From NCBI RefSeq assembly GCF_028285565.1, contig NZ_JANQOY010000090.1, positions 62,001-126,000 on the forward strand: a DNA stretch of 64,000 bases, in the 5' to 3' direction. Each line of letters starts with the position of its first letter. Within the stretch, counting starts at the first letter, position 1. Source of the stretch: Acaryochloris sp. IP29b_bin.148. GTDB lineage: Bacteria > Cyanobacteriota > Cyanobacteriia > Thermosynechococcales > Thermosynechococcaceae. The notes beneath the pieces are model-generated. The model made no database searches. It was not told where the DNA came from and saw nothing but the letters and a program-made list of their open reading frames with translations. The position numbers and the translations under genes were made by a program. Below are positions 1 to 8,839 of the stretch, piece after piece.

Positions 1-1
1 A

Positions 2-418
2 CATGAGTATCACGCTCCCTTTGACTGCAATGAGTCTTTCGAAGGTATGGATGACGAGACGCTGGCCAGCTTCGCGGCCATTATTGTCCCTTCAGCGATG
101 GTGTCTGATCGCCTCCGCTACACCGACGACGTTACGAAATTGCCCCCAGCGACCAAGTTCCTCAAGCGGGCCTTTGCCAACCCCAATATTCTCAAGGGCA
201 TTATTTGCCACGGGATGTGGTTAGTGGCTCCCGCCACCGAATTAGTCAAGGGTCGCCCCATCACTTGCCACAACAACCTTCACGGCGATGTACTGGCCTA
301 CGGAGCCCTCTATCAAGACCAGGATGTAGTGGTGGATGGCGATTTAGTCACGGGTCGGACAGGGGGCCATGCTCATCTGTTCGCGGCCAAGATTATCGAA
401 ATTCTGGCAGAGGCATAG
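2..418 (+). CDS. DJ-1/PfpI family protein, C-terminal part (5' end outside window)
   Basis: The reading frame is open from base 2 and has no start inside the window before the first in-frame ATG at 47, so this is the 3' part of a gene that begins upstream. The translation begins with a DESFEGM-like stretch (NESFEGMDDETL) and continues through a conserved ICHGMWLVAPATELVKGR segment and a late GDLVTGR motif. This is the layout of the class I glutamine amidotransferase-like DJ-1/PfpI fold, where the ICHG segment carries the nucleophile-elbow cysteine. Family members include protein deglycases, chaperones and amidases, and the exact activity cannot be read from this fragment. It is followed 104 bases later by glgX on the same strand, so co-transcription is possible. 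Confidence 0.8.
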   Translation, partial: HEYHAPFDCNESFEGMDDETLASFAAIIVPSAMVSDRLRYTDDVTKLPPATKFLKRAFANPNILKGIICHGMWLVAPATELVKGRPITCHNNLHGDVLAYGALYQDQDVVVDGDLVTGRTGGHAHLFAAKIIEILAEA

Positions 419-521
419 GGCGTTTGCGATCGCATCATCACTCCCTCCTGTCTCTTCTAGTTCTAGCTCTCCCCTGTAACGCTTACTCTTCCATTTGTTT
501 GTGCTTAAGGATGCTGTCACC

Positions 522-2627
522 ATGATCCAGGCTACGCTGACCACTCCAACCAAACTGTATTCCCTCTCTGCCGGAACTTCCTATCCCTTGGGGGCAACCG
601 TAAAACCTGACGGGGTAAATTTCTCCTTGTTTTCAGAAGTCGCCACCGGAGTTGAGTTGCTTCTATTTGACGGCCATAGCGATTTAGAGCCGTTTCAAGT
701 CGTTCAATTAGACCCCATCGTCCATAAAACCTTTCACTTCTGGCATGTCTTTGTCAAAGGGTTACCAGCGGGTACCCACTACGCCTATCGGGTCGACGGT
801 CCCAACAATCCGAGCGGGGGTGATCGTTGCGATCGCAATAAAGTCCTGCTCGATCCCTATTCCAAAGGCAACAACAAAACCCTCTGGAACCGGGGTAAGG
901 CCTGTTTGCCAGGGGATAACCTCACCAGCTCGATGCGCTGTGTAGTGATCGATATCGATGATTATGACTGGGAAGGCGATCGGCCCTTAGGCAGGCCCAT
1001 GAACGAAACCATCGTCTACGAAATGCATGTCGGTGGTTTTACCAAATCCCCCACTTCCAAGGTCAAACATCCTGGCACCTTTGCAGGCGTGATTGAGAAA
1101 ATCCCCTATTTGCAGGAGCTGGGGGTTACGGCTGTTGAACTCCTACCTATCTTTGAATTTGACGACACCGAAGTTCTGCGAGTGGTGGATGGCAAGCCCC
1201 TGACCAACTACTGGGGCTATAGCACCATGAGTTATTTTGCACCTCACCCCAGCTATTGCGTCAATCCTGAGGCGGGCGATCATGTACGGGAATTTCGGGA
1301 TATGGTCAAAGCCCTTCACCAAGCTGGAATCGAAGTGATCCTAGACGTTGTGTTCAACCATACCGATGAAGGTAACCATCAAGGTCCCGTCTTTTCCTTC
1401 AAGGGGTTGGACAATCGCACCTATTACTATTTATCACCTGAAGATCGGCAGTACTACTACGACTACACGGGCTGTGGCAATACCTTTAACTGCAATCACC
1501 CCATTGGAGAGATGTTTATTCTCGATTGTCTGCGCTACTGGGTGCAGGAGATGCATGTGGATGGCTTCCGCTTCGATGAAGGATCAGTGCTCTCTCGTGG
1601 CGAAGACGGTACTCCTCTAGAACATCCACCCGTGATTTGGGCGATTGAGCTGGATGCTGTACTGGCCAATGCCAAAGTGATTGCCGAAGCTTGGGATGCA
1701 GCGGGCCTTTACCAAATTGGCTACTTCCCTGGTTATCGTTGGGCGGAATGGAATGGCAAGTATCGGGATGCGATTCGTCGCTTCGTCAAGGGCGATCCGG
1801 GAATTGTGGGGGAGGTTGCCAGCCGGATCACAGGCAGCGCCGACCTCTACCAAGCGCGCCAACATTCCCCGGTCAACAGCGTTAACTTTATCGTTGCTCA
1901 CGATGGCTTTACCCTTTATGACCTGGTGGCTTACAACGGCAAGCATAACGAGGCCAATGGCGAAGGTAATCGCGACGGCATCGACGACAACCTGAGCTGG
2001 AACTGCGGCGTTGAAGGCGAAACCGATGATGATTGGGTCAACGATCTGCGCCAGCGCCAGCTGAAAAACTTAGCCGTTCTGCTCCTAATCTCTCAAGGGG
2101 TACCCATGATGGTGATGGGAGACGAAATCTGTCGCACCCAATATGGGAACAACAACACCTACTGCCAAGATAACGAATTCAATTGGCTGGACTGGCGCTT
2201 TCTCGAGAAGAATCGAGACATGTTTCGCTTTTGGAAAACCGCTATTGCTCGTCGCCAGCACTTCAAAGAATTGATGAGACCCCGCTATTTTACCGGGGCC
2301 ATCAATGAAAGAGGCGTAGCAGATATTACCTGGCATGGTCCCCAACTCAATCAGCCCACCTGGAACGATCCAGGATCGCGCACTCTGGCCTTCACCTTAG
2401 GTGGCTTCAAGGGCGATCCTGATGTCCACATCATGATGAATATGTATTGGGATAGCATCGAGTTCCAATTACCCAATATCTCCGGTTGCCAGTGGTATCG
2501 CTCGGTCGATACAGCCTTACCCACACCCCACGACATTACTCCGTTAGGTCAAGAGGAGCCCATTAAGGTGTCGAGCTATCTGCTCACCGCCCGCAGTATC
2601 GTCGTCCTCGACTCTCGGCCGATTTAA
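522..2627 (+). CDS. glgX: Glycogen debranching enzyme GlgX (isoamylase type, GH13)
   Basis: It hydrolyses alpha-1,6 branches of glycogen in the cytoplasm. The protein has an N-terminal CBM48-like segment (PLGATVKPDGVNFSLFSEVA) and then a GH13 barrel. The four catalytic blocks are visible: DVVFNHT, VDGFRFDEGS with the nucleophile Asp, VIAEAWD with the acid/base Glu, and FIVAHDGFTLYDLV. The GlgX/TreX signature NGEGNRDG followed by DDNLSWNCG is also present. At about 701 residues it is of normal length. An upstream in-frame TTG at 495 would add nine residues. The ATG at 522 is preferred because AAGGA lies ten bases before it. The next gene, an epimerase-STAS fusion, follows on the same strand and may share its transcript. 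Confidence 0.93.
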   Translation: MIQATLTTPTKLYSLSAGTSYPLGATVKPDGVNFSLFSEVATGVELLLFDGHSDLEPFQVVQLDPIVHKTFHFWHVFVKGLPAGTHYAYRVDGPNNPSGGDRCDRNKVLLDPYSKGNNKTLWNRGKACLPGDNLTSSMRCVVIDIDDYDWEGDRPLGRPMNETIVYEMHVGGFTKSPTSKVKHPGTFAGVIEKIPYLQELGVTAVELLPIFEFDDTEVLRVVDGKPLTNYWGYSTMSYFAPHPSYCVNPEAGDHVREFRDMVKALHQAGIEVILDVVFNHTDEGNHQGPVFSFKGLDNRTYYYLSPEDRQYYYDYTGCGNTFNCNHPIGEMFILDCLRYWVQEMHVDGFRFDEGSVLSRGEDGTPLEHPPVIWAIELDAVLANAKVIAEAWDAAGLYQIGYFPGYRWAEWNGKYRDAIRRFVKGDPGIVGEVASRITGSADLYQARQHSPVNSVNFIVAHDGFTLYDLVAYNGKHNEANGEGNRDGIDDNLSWNCGVEGETDDDWVNDLRQRQLKNLAVLLLISQGVPMMVMGDEICRTQYGNNNTYCQDNEFNWLDWRFLEKNRDMFRFWKTAIARRQHFKELMRPRYFTGAINERGVADITWHGPQLNQPTWNDPGSRTLAFTLGGFKGDPDVHIMMNMYWDSIEFQLPNISGCQWYRSVDTALPTPHDITPLGQEEPIKVSSYLLTARSIVVLDSRPI

Positions 2628-2756
2628 CTCCACCTATTTAATAAAACCTCGTCTCTCACCTATCCTACCGACGCTCAAGCTGCACAGTTATTCGTGCGAT
2701 CGCACTCCCATCAATCCTCTCGTCAACCCTATTCTTCACATCAAGCGACTCTAATC

Positions 2757-4910
2757 ATGGCTAATTCTCTTGACTTTACCTTTTCGGATCTGATTGCAGG
2801 TTACATCACCACAGTTACCTTTCCAGACCAGTTCGATGCTCAAGGGGTGATCGGCCTGCGGACGTCCGATGGACGTGAATACGACGTTAAGGTCACCTAC
2901 GCTTGCTATGCCGAACTCGTGCGTAACCTGGGAGAGCCCTTTAATGTAGCGCCAGATATAAAAGATATCCTCGTCGAGGGCCGATTTATCCATGTCTACG
3001 GTGTTTTTTACCCAGAGGCTTCAGAACTTAAATTCGAAGCCAAGCACCTCGTGCTGTTTGGTCGCACCAAGAATCACCTGCGATTCGAGGAGCAGGACTG
3101 GTGGATTCGTCAGATCCAGCAATTGCTAAATTTCTATCTAGAAGCCCAGTTTGGCGTTCAGGAAGGCAAAACAATCGACTTTCGCAACTTCCGCACGGAT
3201 ATTAGTGCGGAAGGCGAGAAACTCGACGGTCAACAGAATCTCGACACCATTTCTCGACTCATCTATGGGTTTGCGACGGCGTATATGCTAACCGGCGACG
3301 AACGTGCCTTGGAAGCGGCAGTTAAGGGAACGGATTATATGCGCCAGCACTTCCGTTTTCGCAACTCCAGCGAAGGGATTTGCTACTGGTACAGCCAAAT
3401 CGATATTCGTCCTGATGGCACCACTCGCAAATATATTGGTTCCCAAGCTGGAGGCGACGAGGGAGGCAATGCCATGCCTTGCTATGAACAAATCTATGCT
3501 CTAGCTGGCCCCACCCAAACCTTCCGGTTGACAGGCAATCGGGATGTCTTAAAAGATATCGAAAATACGATTGCCTTCCTCAATCGTTGCTACAAAGACC
3601 CCACGCCTAAAGGAGGCTATTACTCCCATATCGATCCTATTACCCTCTCTCCCCATGTAGATTCCCTCGGTATTAACAAGGAGCGCAAAAACTGGAACTC
3701 CGTCGGTGACCATGCCCCGGCGTACTTGATCAATCTGTGGCTAGCCACTGGAAAGCAAGAGTATGCTGACTTTCTCGAATATTGTTTCGACCTGATCTGC
3801 AAGCACTTCCCCGATTATGACTACAGTCCATTTATGAACGAGAAGTTCTACGATGATTGGAGCCATGATCTCAAATGGGGGATTCACCAGGCCCGCTGTG
3901 TGGTCGGTCATAATTTAAAAGTCGCCTGGAACCTCACTCGCATGCAAAGCCTTAGGCCCAAAGCGAGCTACAAAACCTTTGCCCACCAAATTGCCGATAT
4001 TATTCCTAAAGCTGGCTGTGACACCCAACGCGGGGGCTGGTACGACATGATGGAACGCACCCTTAAAGAGGGAGAAGCGTTCTACCGCTTGGTGTGGCAC
4101 GATCGCAAAGCTTGGTGGCAGCAGGAGCAGGGTATTCTGGCCTACTACATCATGGCAGGGGTCTACAAGGACAAACCCGAGTATTTGCAATATGCCCGAG
4201 AAGGGTCTGCCTTCTACAATGCTTGGTTTTTAGACTATGAAGCAGGCGGGGTTTATTTCAATGTTTTGGCCAACGGTCAGCCATACGCATTGGGTACCGA
4301 ACGGGATAAAGGTAGTCATTCTATGGCTGGTTACCATTCCTTTGAACTATGCTTCCTGTCAGCGATCTATACCAACTTGCTGATTAATAAAGAACCGATG
4401 GACTTCTTTTTTAGCCCTGAACCGGGGGCTTGGGAAGATAATATTCTGCGGGTAGCCCCTGATATTTTGCCGCCAAGTAGCGTTAAATTGACAGAGGTGT
4501 GGATCAATGGCCATAGCCACACTGATTTCGATAGTGAAGCTTTGACGGTTAAGCTACCCACCGATTTAAAAAAGATGAAAGTACGTTGTCGGATCACGCC
4601 TAGCGGCGTTGACTTCAACGCGGAGTTGATGTCTTACGAGAACGGTATTGCCACGTTAGCCCTGGCGGGCAACCTCAACAGTAGCAGTCTCAAATATCTG
4701 CGTGAAGCGGTAGAGAAACTACATAATCTTACGGGTATTGTCCTCGACGGTACGAACTTACAGTCGATTAGTGACGCAGGGTTCAACTATCTCATCTTTA
4801 CCAAGCAAACCCGTGGCGAGCTATTTAGCATTACCCTGCGTAATCTCCAACCTGCTGTCAAACAAGCCTTAGTGGATAGCGAACTGATGGAGGAGTTTAC
4901 GGTCGTTTAA
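2757..4910 (+). CDS. N-acylglucosamine 2-epimerase-like protein fused to a C-terminal STAS domain
   Basis: This 717-residue protein has three parts. Residues 1 to about 105 form an unrecognised beta-rich region. A long alpha/alpha-barrel segment of the AGE/cellobiose-epimerase type follows, rich in Trp, Tyr and His (FLEYCFDLICKHFPDYDYS, HDLKWGIHQARCVVGHNLK, AWWQQEQGILAYYIMAGVY). The last roughly 90 residues look like a STAS domain (GIVLDGTNLQSISDAGFNYL). AGE enzymes interconvert aldoses or their 2-epimers, and the substrate is unknown here. In the STAS loop the usual DSSG is SDAG, so the phospho-acceptor serine position holds Asp. A GTG at 2694 would extend the frame, but the ATG at 2757 starts the conserved sequence. 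It lies 129 bases downstream of glgX, which suggests a carbohydrate-related role. Confidence 0.75.
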   Translation: MANSLDFTFSDLIAGYITTVTFPDQFDAQGVIGLRTSDGREYDVKVTYACYAELVRNLGEPFNVAPDIKDILVEGRFIHVYGVFYPEASELKFEAKHLVLFGRTKNHLRFEEQDWWIRQIQQLLNFYLEAQFGVQEGKTIDFRNFRTDISAEGEKLDGQQNLDTISRLIYGFATAYMLTGDERALEAAVKGTDYMRQHFRFRNSSEGICYWYSQIDIRPDGTTRKYIGSQAGGDEGGNAMPCYEQIYALAGPTQTFRLTGNRDVLKDIENTIAFLNRCYKDPTPKGGYYSHIDPITLSPHVDSLGINKERKNWNSVGDHAPAYLINLWLATGKQEYADFLEYCFDLICKHFPDYDYSPFMNEKFYDDWSHDLKWGIHQARCVVGHNLKVAWNLTRMQSLRPKASYKTFAHQIADIIPKAGCDTQRGGWYDMMERTLKEGEAFYRLVWHDRKAWWQQEQGILAYYIMAGVYKDKPEYLQYAREGSAFYNAWFLDYEAGGVYFNVLANGQPYALGTERDKGSHSMAGYHSFELCFLSAIYTNLLINKEPMDFFFSPEPGAWEDNILRVAPDILPPSSVKLTEVWINGHSHTDFDSEALTVKLPTDLKKMKVRCRITPSGVDFNAELMSYENGIATLALAGNLNSSSLKYLREAVEKLHNLTGIVLDGTNLQSISDAGFNYLIFTKQTRGELFSITLRNLQPAVKQALVDSELMEEFTVV

Positions 4911-5059
4911 GCTGAGTGGTCAGCTCTTTCACCCGCTTAGTTGGGAGCTGTTTGATACCTGCTTGAACAGATGTACGGATGCTGGCCGCCAAAGAGCAAT
5001 AGTGTGTATCTTAGTCACCGATAGCTCTGATCCATTCAGCTATTATTGGGTATTACTAA

Positions 5060-5094
5060 GGCTGACAGTTCTGAGAAATAGGGGGCTGTCAGCC
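5060..5094. terminator. Hairpin between convergent genes
   Basis: A nine-base inverted repeat, GGCTGACAG and CTGTCAGCC, encloses a 17-base loop between the 3' ends of the epimerase-STAS gene and clpP. There is no clear T-run, so its terminator function is inferred from position. The rest of 4911-5130 shows no supported gene. Confidence 0.4.
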
Positions 5095-5130
5095 TGGATT
5101 GATCGCTTGTATCAAAACCCATATATGCAA

Positions 5131-5727
5131 CTAAGCAGGTCTTTCTTCAATCACTTGGTCAATAAGGCCATACTCTAAGGCTTCATGTGCAGACATAAAG
5201 AAATCGCGATCCATATCTTTTTCAATTTTTTCTAGGGGTTGCCCTGTTCTCGCTGAGTAGATGCTATTCAACTGCTGACGCACACGAATAATTTCCTTGG
5301 CTTCAATTTCGATATCAGAAGCCTGTCCACGGGCACCACCAGAGGGTTGGTGAATCATGATTCGGGAGTGGGGGAGTGCTAAACGCTTACCCGGAGACCC
5401 CGCAGCCAGTAGAAATGATCCCATCGATGCAGCTAAGCCAACACAAATCGTCACTACTTCTGACTTAATGTGCTGCATGGTGTCATAGATAGCCAATCCA
5501 GCGGTCACTGAACCACCCGGTGAATTGATATAGATAGAGATCGGCTTACTGGGATCTTCAGAATCCAAGTACAGGAGAAACGCCACGATCCGATTGGCTA
5601 GGCCATCGGTCACTTCCTGGCCTAGAAAAATAATTCTCTCCTGGCTTAGGCGAGTGTATATATCTACCCATCGCTCATAAGGGCTGCCAGGGATACGATA
5701 GGGAACGCTAGGAACACCAATAGGCAT
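5131..5727 (-). CDS. clpP: ATP-dependent Clp protease proteolytic subunit (ClpP, clpR-linked paralogue)
   Basis: This is the serine peptidase subunit of the two-ring Clp protease and degrades unfolded substrates delivered by ClpC or ClpX. The catalytic triad is intact: Ser101 in [11 protein letters not shown], His126 in IMIHQPSGG and Asp175 in DRDFFMSA. At 198 residues it has normal length with no long propeptide. The gene follows clpR by 43 bases on the same strand, the clpR-clpP3 arrangement known in cyanobacteria. There the two products form a mixed heptameric core. This paralogue therefore most likely corresponds to ClpP3, although numbering from sequence alone is inference. Confidence 0.93.
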   Translation of the reverse strand: MPIGVPSVPYRIPGSPYERWVDIYTRLSQERIIFLGQEVTDGLANRIVAFLLYLDSEDPSKPISIYINSPGGSVTAGLAIYDTMQHIKSEVVTICVGLAASMGSFLLAAGSPGKRLALPHSRIMIHQPSGGARGQASDIEIEAKEIIRVRQQLNSIYSARTGQPLEKIEKDMDRDFFMSAHEALEYGLIDQVIEERPA

Positions 5728-5770
5728 AGTCGAAAACTCTCTTTTGCTACTACTCAGGTTGACTCAATTT

Positions 5771-6457
5771 TTAAACGGGCATGGGTGCGGGTAAGTCTTT
5801 TTGACTGGTCAAAACGCGATCAATCAACCCATAGTCTTTCGCTTCTTCGGGAGATAGATAAAACATCCGGTCCATATCTTTGGCAATCTTCTCGGCCGTT
5901 TGTCCGGTGTTCTTCTCCAAGATGTCTAACATCGTGGTTTTATTCGCAATCACTTCCTGTGCCCGAATTTGGATGTCAGAGGCTTGCCCTTGGGCACCAC
6001 TGCGCGCCTGATTAAGCACGATCGTTGCATGACCAAGGCTAGCTCGATACCCTTTGGTCCCAGCTGACAGAATCATGGCCGCAGTCCCCATTGCTTGACC
6101 AATACAAATGGTGTGAACTGGGGGTTTGATGTACGACATGGTGTCGCAAATCGCAAAGGCTTCCGTTTCAAATCCAATTGCATCTCCGCCATACCAGGAG
6201 GTGCCTGTAGAGTTGATGTAGAAAAAAATAGGTTTATCAGGATCGTCGAATTGTAGAAACAAAAGTTGGGCAATAATCAACTCGGTCACATCAAAGCCAA
6301 CCTGACGTTTGATATCGTCCGAGGAAAATAGCGGCATTCCCAAATAAACAATTCGCTCTTTTAGCAATAGAGATTCTAAATCTGGGGGTGGGGTGCGGTA
6401 ATAGGCGTCACCGCCTCCACCATAGGGGGCTTGAACTGCTTGAATCCTTGACTCCAT
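5771..6457 (-). CDS. clpR: ClpR, catalytically inactive Clp protease subunit
   Basis: The protein has the ClpP fold but lacks the catalytic residues. In CIGQAMGTAAMIL the serine position holds Gly124, and in IVLNQARSG the histidine is Asn149. It also carries the ClpR-type insertion near residues 86-100 (TSWYGGDAIGFETEA). ClpR subunits alternate with or accompany active ClpP in cyanobacterial and plastid Clp cores. A TTG at 6484 would add nine residues. The ATG at 6457 gives MESRIQAVQAPY, which matches the N-terminus I recall for cyanobacterial ClpR. It is the first gene of a two-gene unit with clpP. Confidence 0.92.
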   Translation of the reverse strand: MESRIQAVQAPYGGGGDAYYRTPPPDLESLLLKERIVYLGMPLFSSDDIKRQVGFDVTELIIAQLLFLQFDDPDKPIFFYINSTGTSWYGGDAIGFETEAFAICDTMSYIKPPVHTICIGQAMGTAAMILSAGTKGYRASLGHATIVLNQARSGAQGQASDIQIRAQEVIANKTTMLDILEKNTGQTAEKIAKDMDRMFYLSPEEAKDYGLIDRVLTSQKDLPAPMPV

Positions 6458-6656
6458 TGCCTGACAACTACCTAAAGGTGACAATACTGTTACACTGTAG
6501 CAATTTTCTGCCGCTAGAATTGGGGGAAAGACCGTACATACGGATTTGTCCGAGAAATTGTTCCCAAGTCAATGGCCCGCGTATCACTTTATTAGCGGAA
6601 TTTCGATGCAGAAGGAAACTGGCTAGACTGTAACTACCTCACCAGTGGAGCAATTG

Positions 6657-7421
6657 ATGATGGTTCTTGCCCAGCCTTCTGCCGCCGAAGCAGAGATTAT
6701 TTACCCTAGCTCTGATGGAGAACCGTTGGCCGAAACTTCAGTTCATGTGGATGCCATCATTCATGCTGTCGTTACGCTGCGGCAACATCTTGCCTCACAA
6801 CGGGCAATTGTCTTGGCTGATCAATTTCTCTACTATGCTCAGGGCTATCCCAAACTAAGAGTCGCTCCCGATATTATGGCCATCTGGGATGTCCCTCCAG
6901 GACCTCGTGACAACTACAAAATTTGGGAAGAAGGTTCAGTCCCATCGGTTATTTTCGAAATCACCTCTGAAGGAACACAAAATCAAGATCAAAGCCATAA
7001 AAAAACCCTTTATGAGCAGATGGAGGTGCAGGAATACTGGCTGTTTGACCCTAAAGGGGAATGGATCGCCGAAAAACTGCGGGGTTACCGTTTAAGGGGT
7101 GAACAGTACGAACCCATTATGGATGGTTGTAGTCTGCCCCTAAAGTTGCGGTTACAAGTGGATGACACACGAATTGGATTTTATCGAGAAGACGGCGAGA
7201 AATTATTAGCGCCTGATGAATTAGTAGAAGCGCTGCAGACTGAAGTAAAGGCGCGTCAGGATGTGGAGACCCAGCTAGAACAAGAGAGACAACGAGCAGA
7301 AAAAGAACAGCAACGGGCTGAACAAGAGAGACAACGAGCAGAACAAGCTGAAATGCAAGTACAAGCGTTGATGGCAAAGTTGAAAGCAATGGAAACGGAT
7401 ATAGACGAATCAATGAGCTGA
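6657..7421 (+). CDS. Uma2 family (DUF820) protein with C-terminal coiled coil
   Basis: The first ~190 residues have the Uma2/DUF820 restriction-endonuclease-like fold, with PD-(D/E)xK-type elements APDIMAIWD and VIFEITSEG plus a following Lys. The family is greatly expanded in cyanobacteria and its function is unproven. The last ~60 residues form a charged coiled coil built of repeated QERQRAE units (positions about 7270-7350), a common tail in this family. Tandem ATGs occur at 6657 and 6660. GGAG at 6647-6650 lies six or nine bases upstream, so the farther GTG at 6645 is not needed. The region between it and the divergent clpR (6458-6656) should carry both promoters. Confidence 0.85.
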   Translation: MMVLAQPSAAEAEIIYPSSDGEPLAETSVHVDAIIHAVVTLRQHLASQRAIVLADQFLYYAQGYPKLRVAPDIMAIWDVPPGPRDNYKIWEEGSVPSVIFEITSEGTQNQDQSHKKTLYEQMEVQEYWLFDPKGEWIAEKLRGYRLRGEQYEPIMDGCSLPLKLRLQVDDTRIGFYREDGEKLLAPDELVEALQTEVKARQDVETQLEQERQRAEKEQQRAEQERQRAEQAEMQVQALMAKLKAMETDIDESMS

Positions 7422-7473
7422 TTGGTCTTTAACTTTTTCAAATCCTTTGTCGGGTCATTGAGTGGTCTAAGGG

Positions 7474-8109
7474 ATGGATATGGTGAATCAATGGACGTCT
7501 GCCGAGCATGTGCTGGGTTATCTAGCGAGAGCCGATCAATTTCCCCATCGCACAGAAGGAGAGGCTGTTCTGCTTGAGCATGTTCCGCAGTCTGCTCAGC
7601 GAATTCTGGATTTGGGAACAGGGGATGGCCGATTGCTGACGCTTCTAAAGATTGATCGTCCCCATGTAGACGGGATAGCGATGGATTTTTCGCCAACAAT
7701 GTTGGCTGCCGTACGGCAACGATTTGCAGAGGATTCCCAAGTTACCGTTGTGGACCACAATATGGATGAGCCATTACCTCCATTAGGTCAGGTTGATGGG
7801 ATTGTCTCTAGTTTTGCCATTCACCATCTCGCCCACCCGCGTAAACGCACTCTATACCAAGAAGTGTTTGAGTTGCTAAAGCCTGGAGGTGTTTTTTGCA
7901 ATCTAGAACATGTTGCCTCGCCTACCCCCAAACTGCATCAGCAATTTTTGCAGGCGCTTGGAATTGCACTGGAAGACGATGATCCCTCTAATCAACTGCT
8001 GGATGTAGAAACGCAACTGAGTTGGTTGAGAGAAATTGGTTTTGAAGATGTGGACTGTTATTGGAAGTGGCTAGAGATGGCGTTGCTGATTGGGGTGAAA
8101 CCGCTATGA
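7474..8109 (+). CDS. SAM-dependent class I methyltransferase
   Basis: This 211-residue soluble enzyme has the Rossmann-like methyltransferase core. Motif I is ILDLGTGDGRLLTLL, followed by an acidic loop (VDGIAMDFSPTML), VVDHNMDEPLP, and the post-motif GIVSSFAIHHLAHPRKRTLYQEVFELLKPGGVFCNLEHV. The methyl acceptor is unknown. Its stop codon overlaps the start of the RidA/PchB-like fusion gene by four bases (ATGA), which implies translational coupling and possibly a shared pathway. A second in-frame ATG at 7480 is an alternative start. AAGGG just upstream could serve either. Confidence 0.85.
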   Translation: MDMVNQWTSAEHVLGYLARADQFPHRTEGEAVLLEHVPQSAQRILDLGTGDGRLLTLLKIDRPHVDGIAMDFSPTMLAAVRQRFAEDSQVTVVDHNMDEPLPPLGQVDGIVSSFAIHHLAHPRKRTLYQEVFELLKPGGVFCNLEHVASPTPKLHQQFLQALGIALEDDDPSNQLLDVETQLSWLREIGFEDVDCYWKWLEMALLIGVKPL

Positions 8110-8810
8110 CACAGGCTGTTCAACGAGTGGGTTCTGGAACTCCGTGGGAAGCACAGGTGGGCTACTGCCGGGCAATCCGGGTCGGTAACCAGATTTATGT
8201 TTCGGGAACCGCTCCGGTGGATGCTGAAGGACAGGTGGTCTCTGCGGAGGGGTATGCTCAAGCCAAACGATGCTTAGAGATTATCCAAACTGCTTTGCAA
8301 CGGCTTGGAGCGGATACGCATGCTGTTGTGCGAACCCGCATGTTTGTCACTGACATTGCCCAATGGGAGTTGTTTGCACAGGCTCACCAAGAATTTTTTG
8401 GGTCTCATCCTCCTGCCACGTCGATGGTTCAAGTCAGTGCTTTGATTGATCCGGCCATGCTGATTGAAATTGAAGCAGATGCGATTTTTTCTATGGATAG
8501 CTCTACAGCGTCGCGGGTGAATGCTCAGAACTGTCGTGATATGACCGATATTCGTAGGGCAATTGACCAAATTGATGCTCAGGTGATTGAGTTGTTAGGT
8601 CAACGCTTTGAGTATGTGAAAGCGGCTGCCCAGTTTAAAGCCGATACCCAAAGTGTTCAAGCGCCTGAGCGCTTAAAAATGATGCTGCAACAGCGTCGAC
8701 AATGGGCTGAAGCAGCGGGTTTAGATCCCGATGTGGTTGAAAAGCTCTATCGAGACTTAGTGGACTATTTTATTAAGTCTGAGCTGGCCCATTGGCGATC
8801 CTCGCAATAG
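8106..8810 (+). CDS. RidA-like domain fused to a chorismate mutase / isochorismate pyruvate-lyase (PchB-like) domain
   Basis: Residues 1-130 match the RidA/YjgF fold (VGNQIYVSGTAPVD, then IEIEADAIF). Residues about 143-231 match the all-helical AroQ chorismate mutase fold and most resemble PchB, which splits isochorismate to salicylate and pyruvate. The remembered PchB sequence aligns without gaps, so Arg14, Arg31 and Lys42 correspond to Arg150, Arg167 and Lys178. PchB Gln90 corresponds to Glu226. The RidA arginine normally needed for imine hydrolysis (Arg105 in the PARS motif of E. coli RidA) is Thr here (HPPATSMVQV), so plain deaminase activity is doubtful. The start is the ATG at 8106, overlapping the methyltransferase stop. 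Confidence 0.85.
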   Translation: MTQAVQRVGSGTPWEAQVGYCRAIRVGNQIYVSGTAPVDAEGQVVSAEGYAQAKRCLEIIQTALQRLGADTHAVVRTRMFVTDIAQWELFAQAHQEFFGSHPPATSMVQVSALIDPAMLIEIEADAIFSMDSSTASRVNAQNCRDMTDIRRAIDQIDAQVIELLGQRFEYVKAAAQFKADTQSVQAPERLKMMLQQRRQWAEAAGLDPDVVEKLYRDLVDYFIKSELAHWRSSQ

Positions 8811-8839
8811 AGCTTGTCCCTGGTCAGAGAGTCTGGCGT

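Noticed and set aside
7270-7350. DNA repeat units in the Uma2 gene tail
   Set aside because: They encode the coiled coil (QERQRAE) and are explained by it. They are not an independent repeat element.
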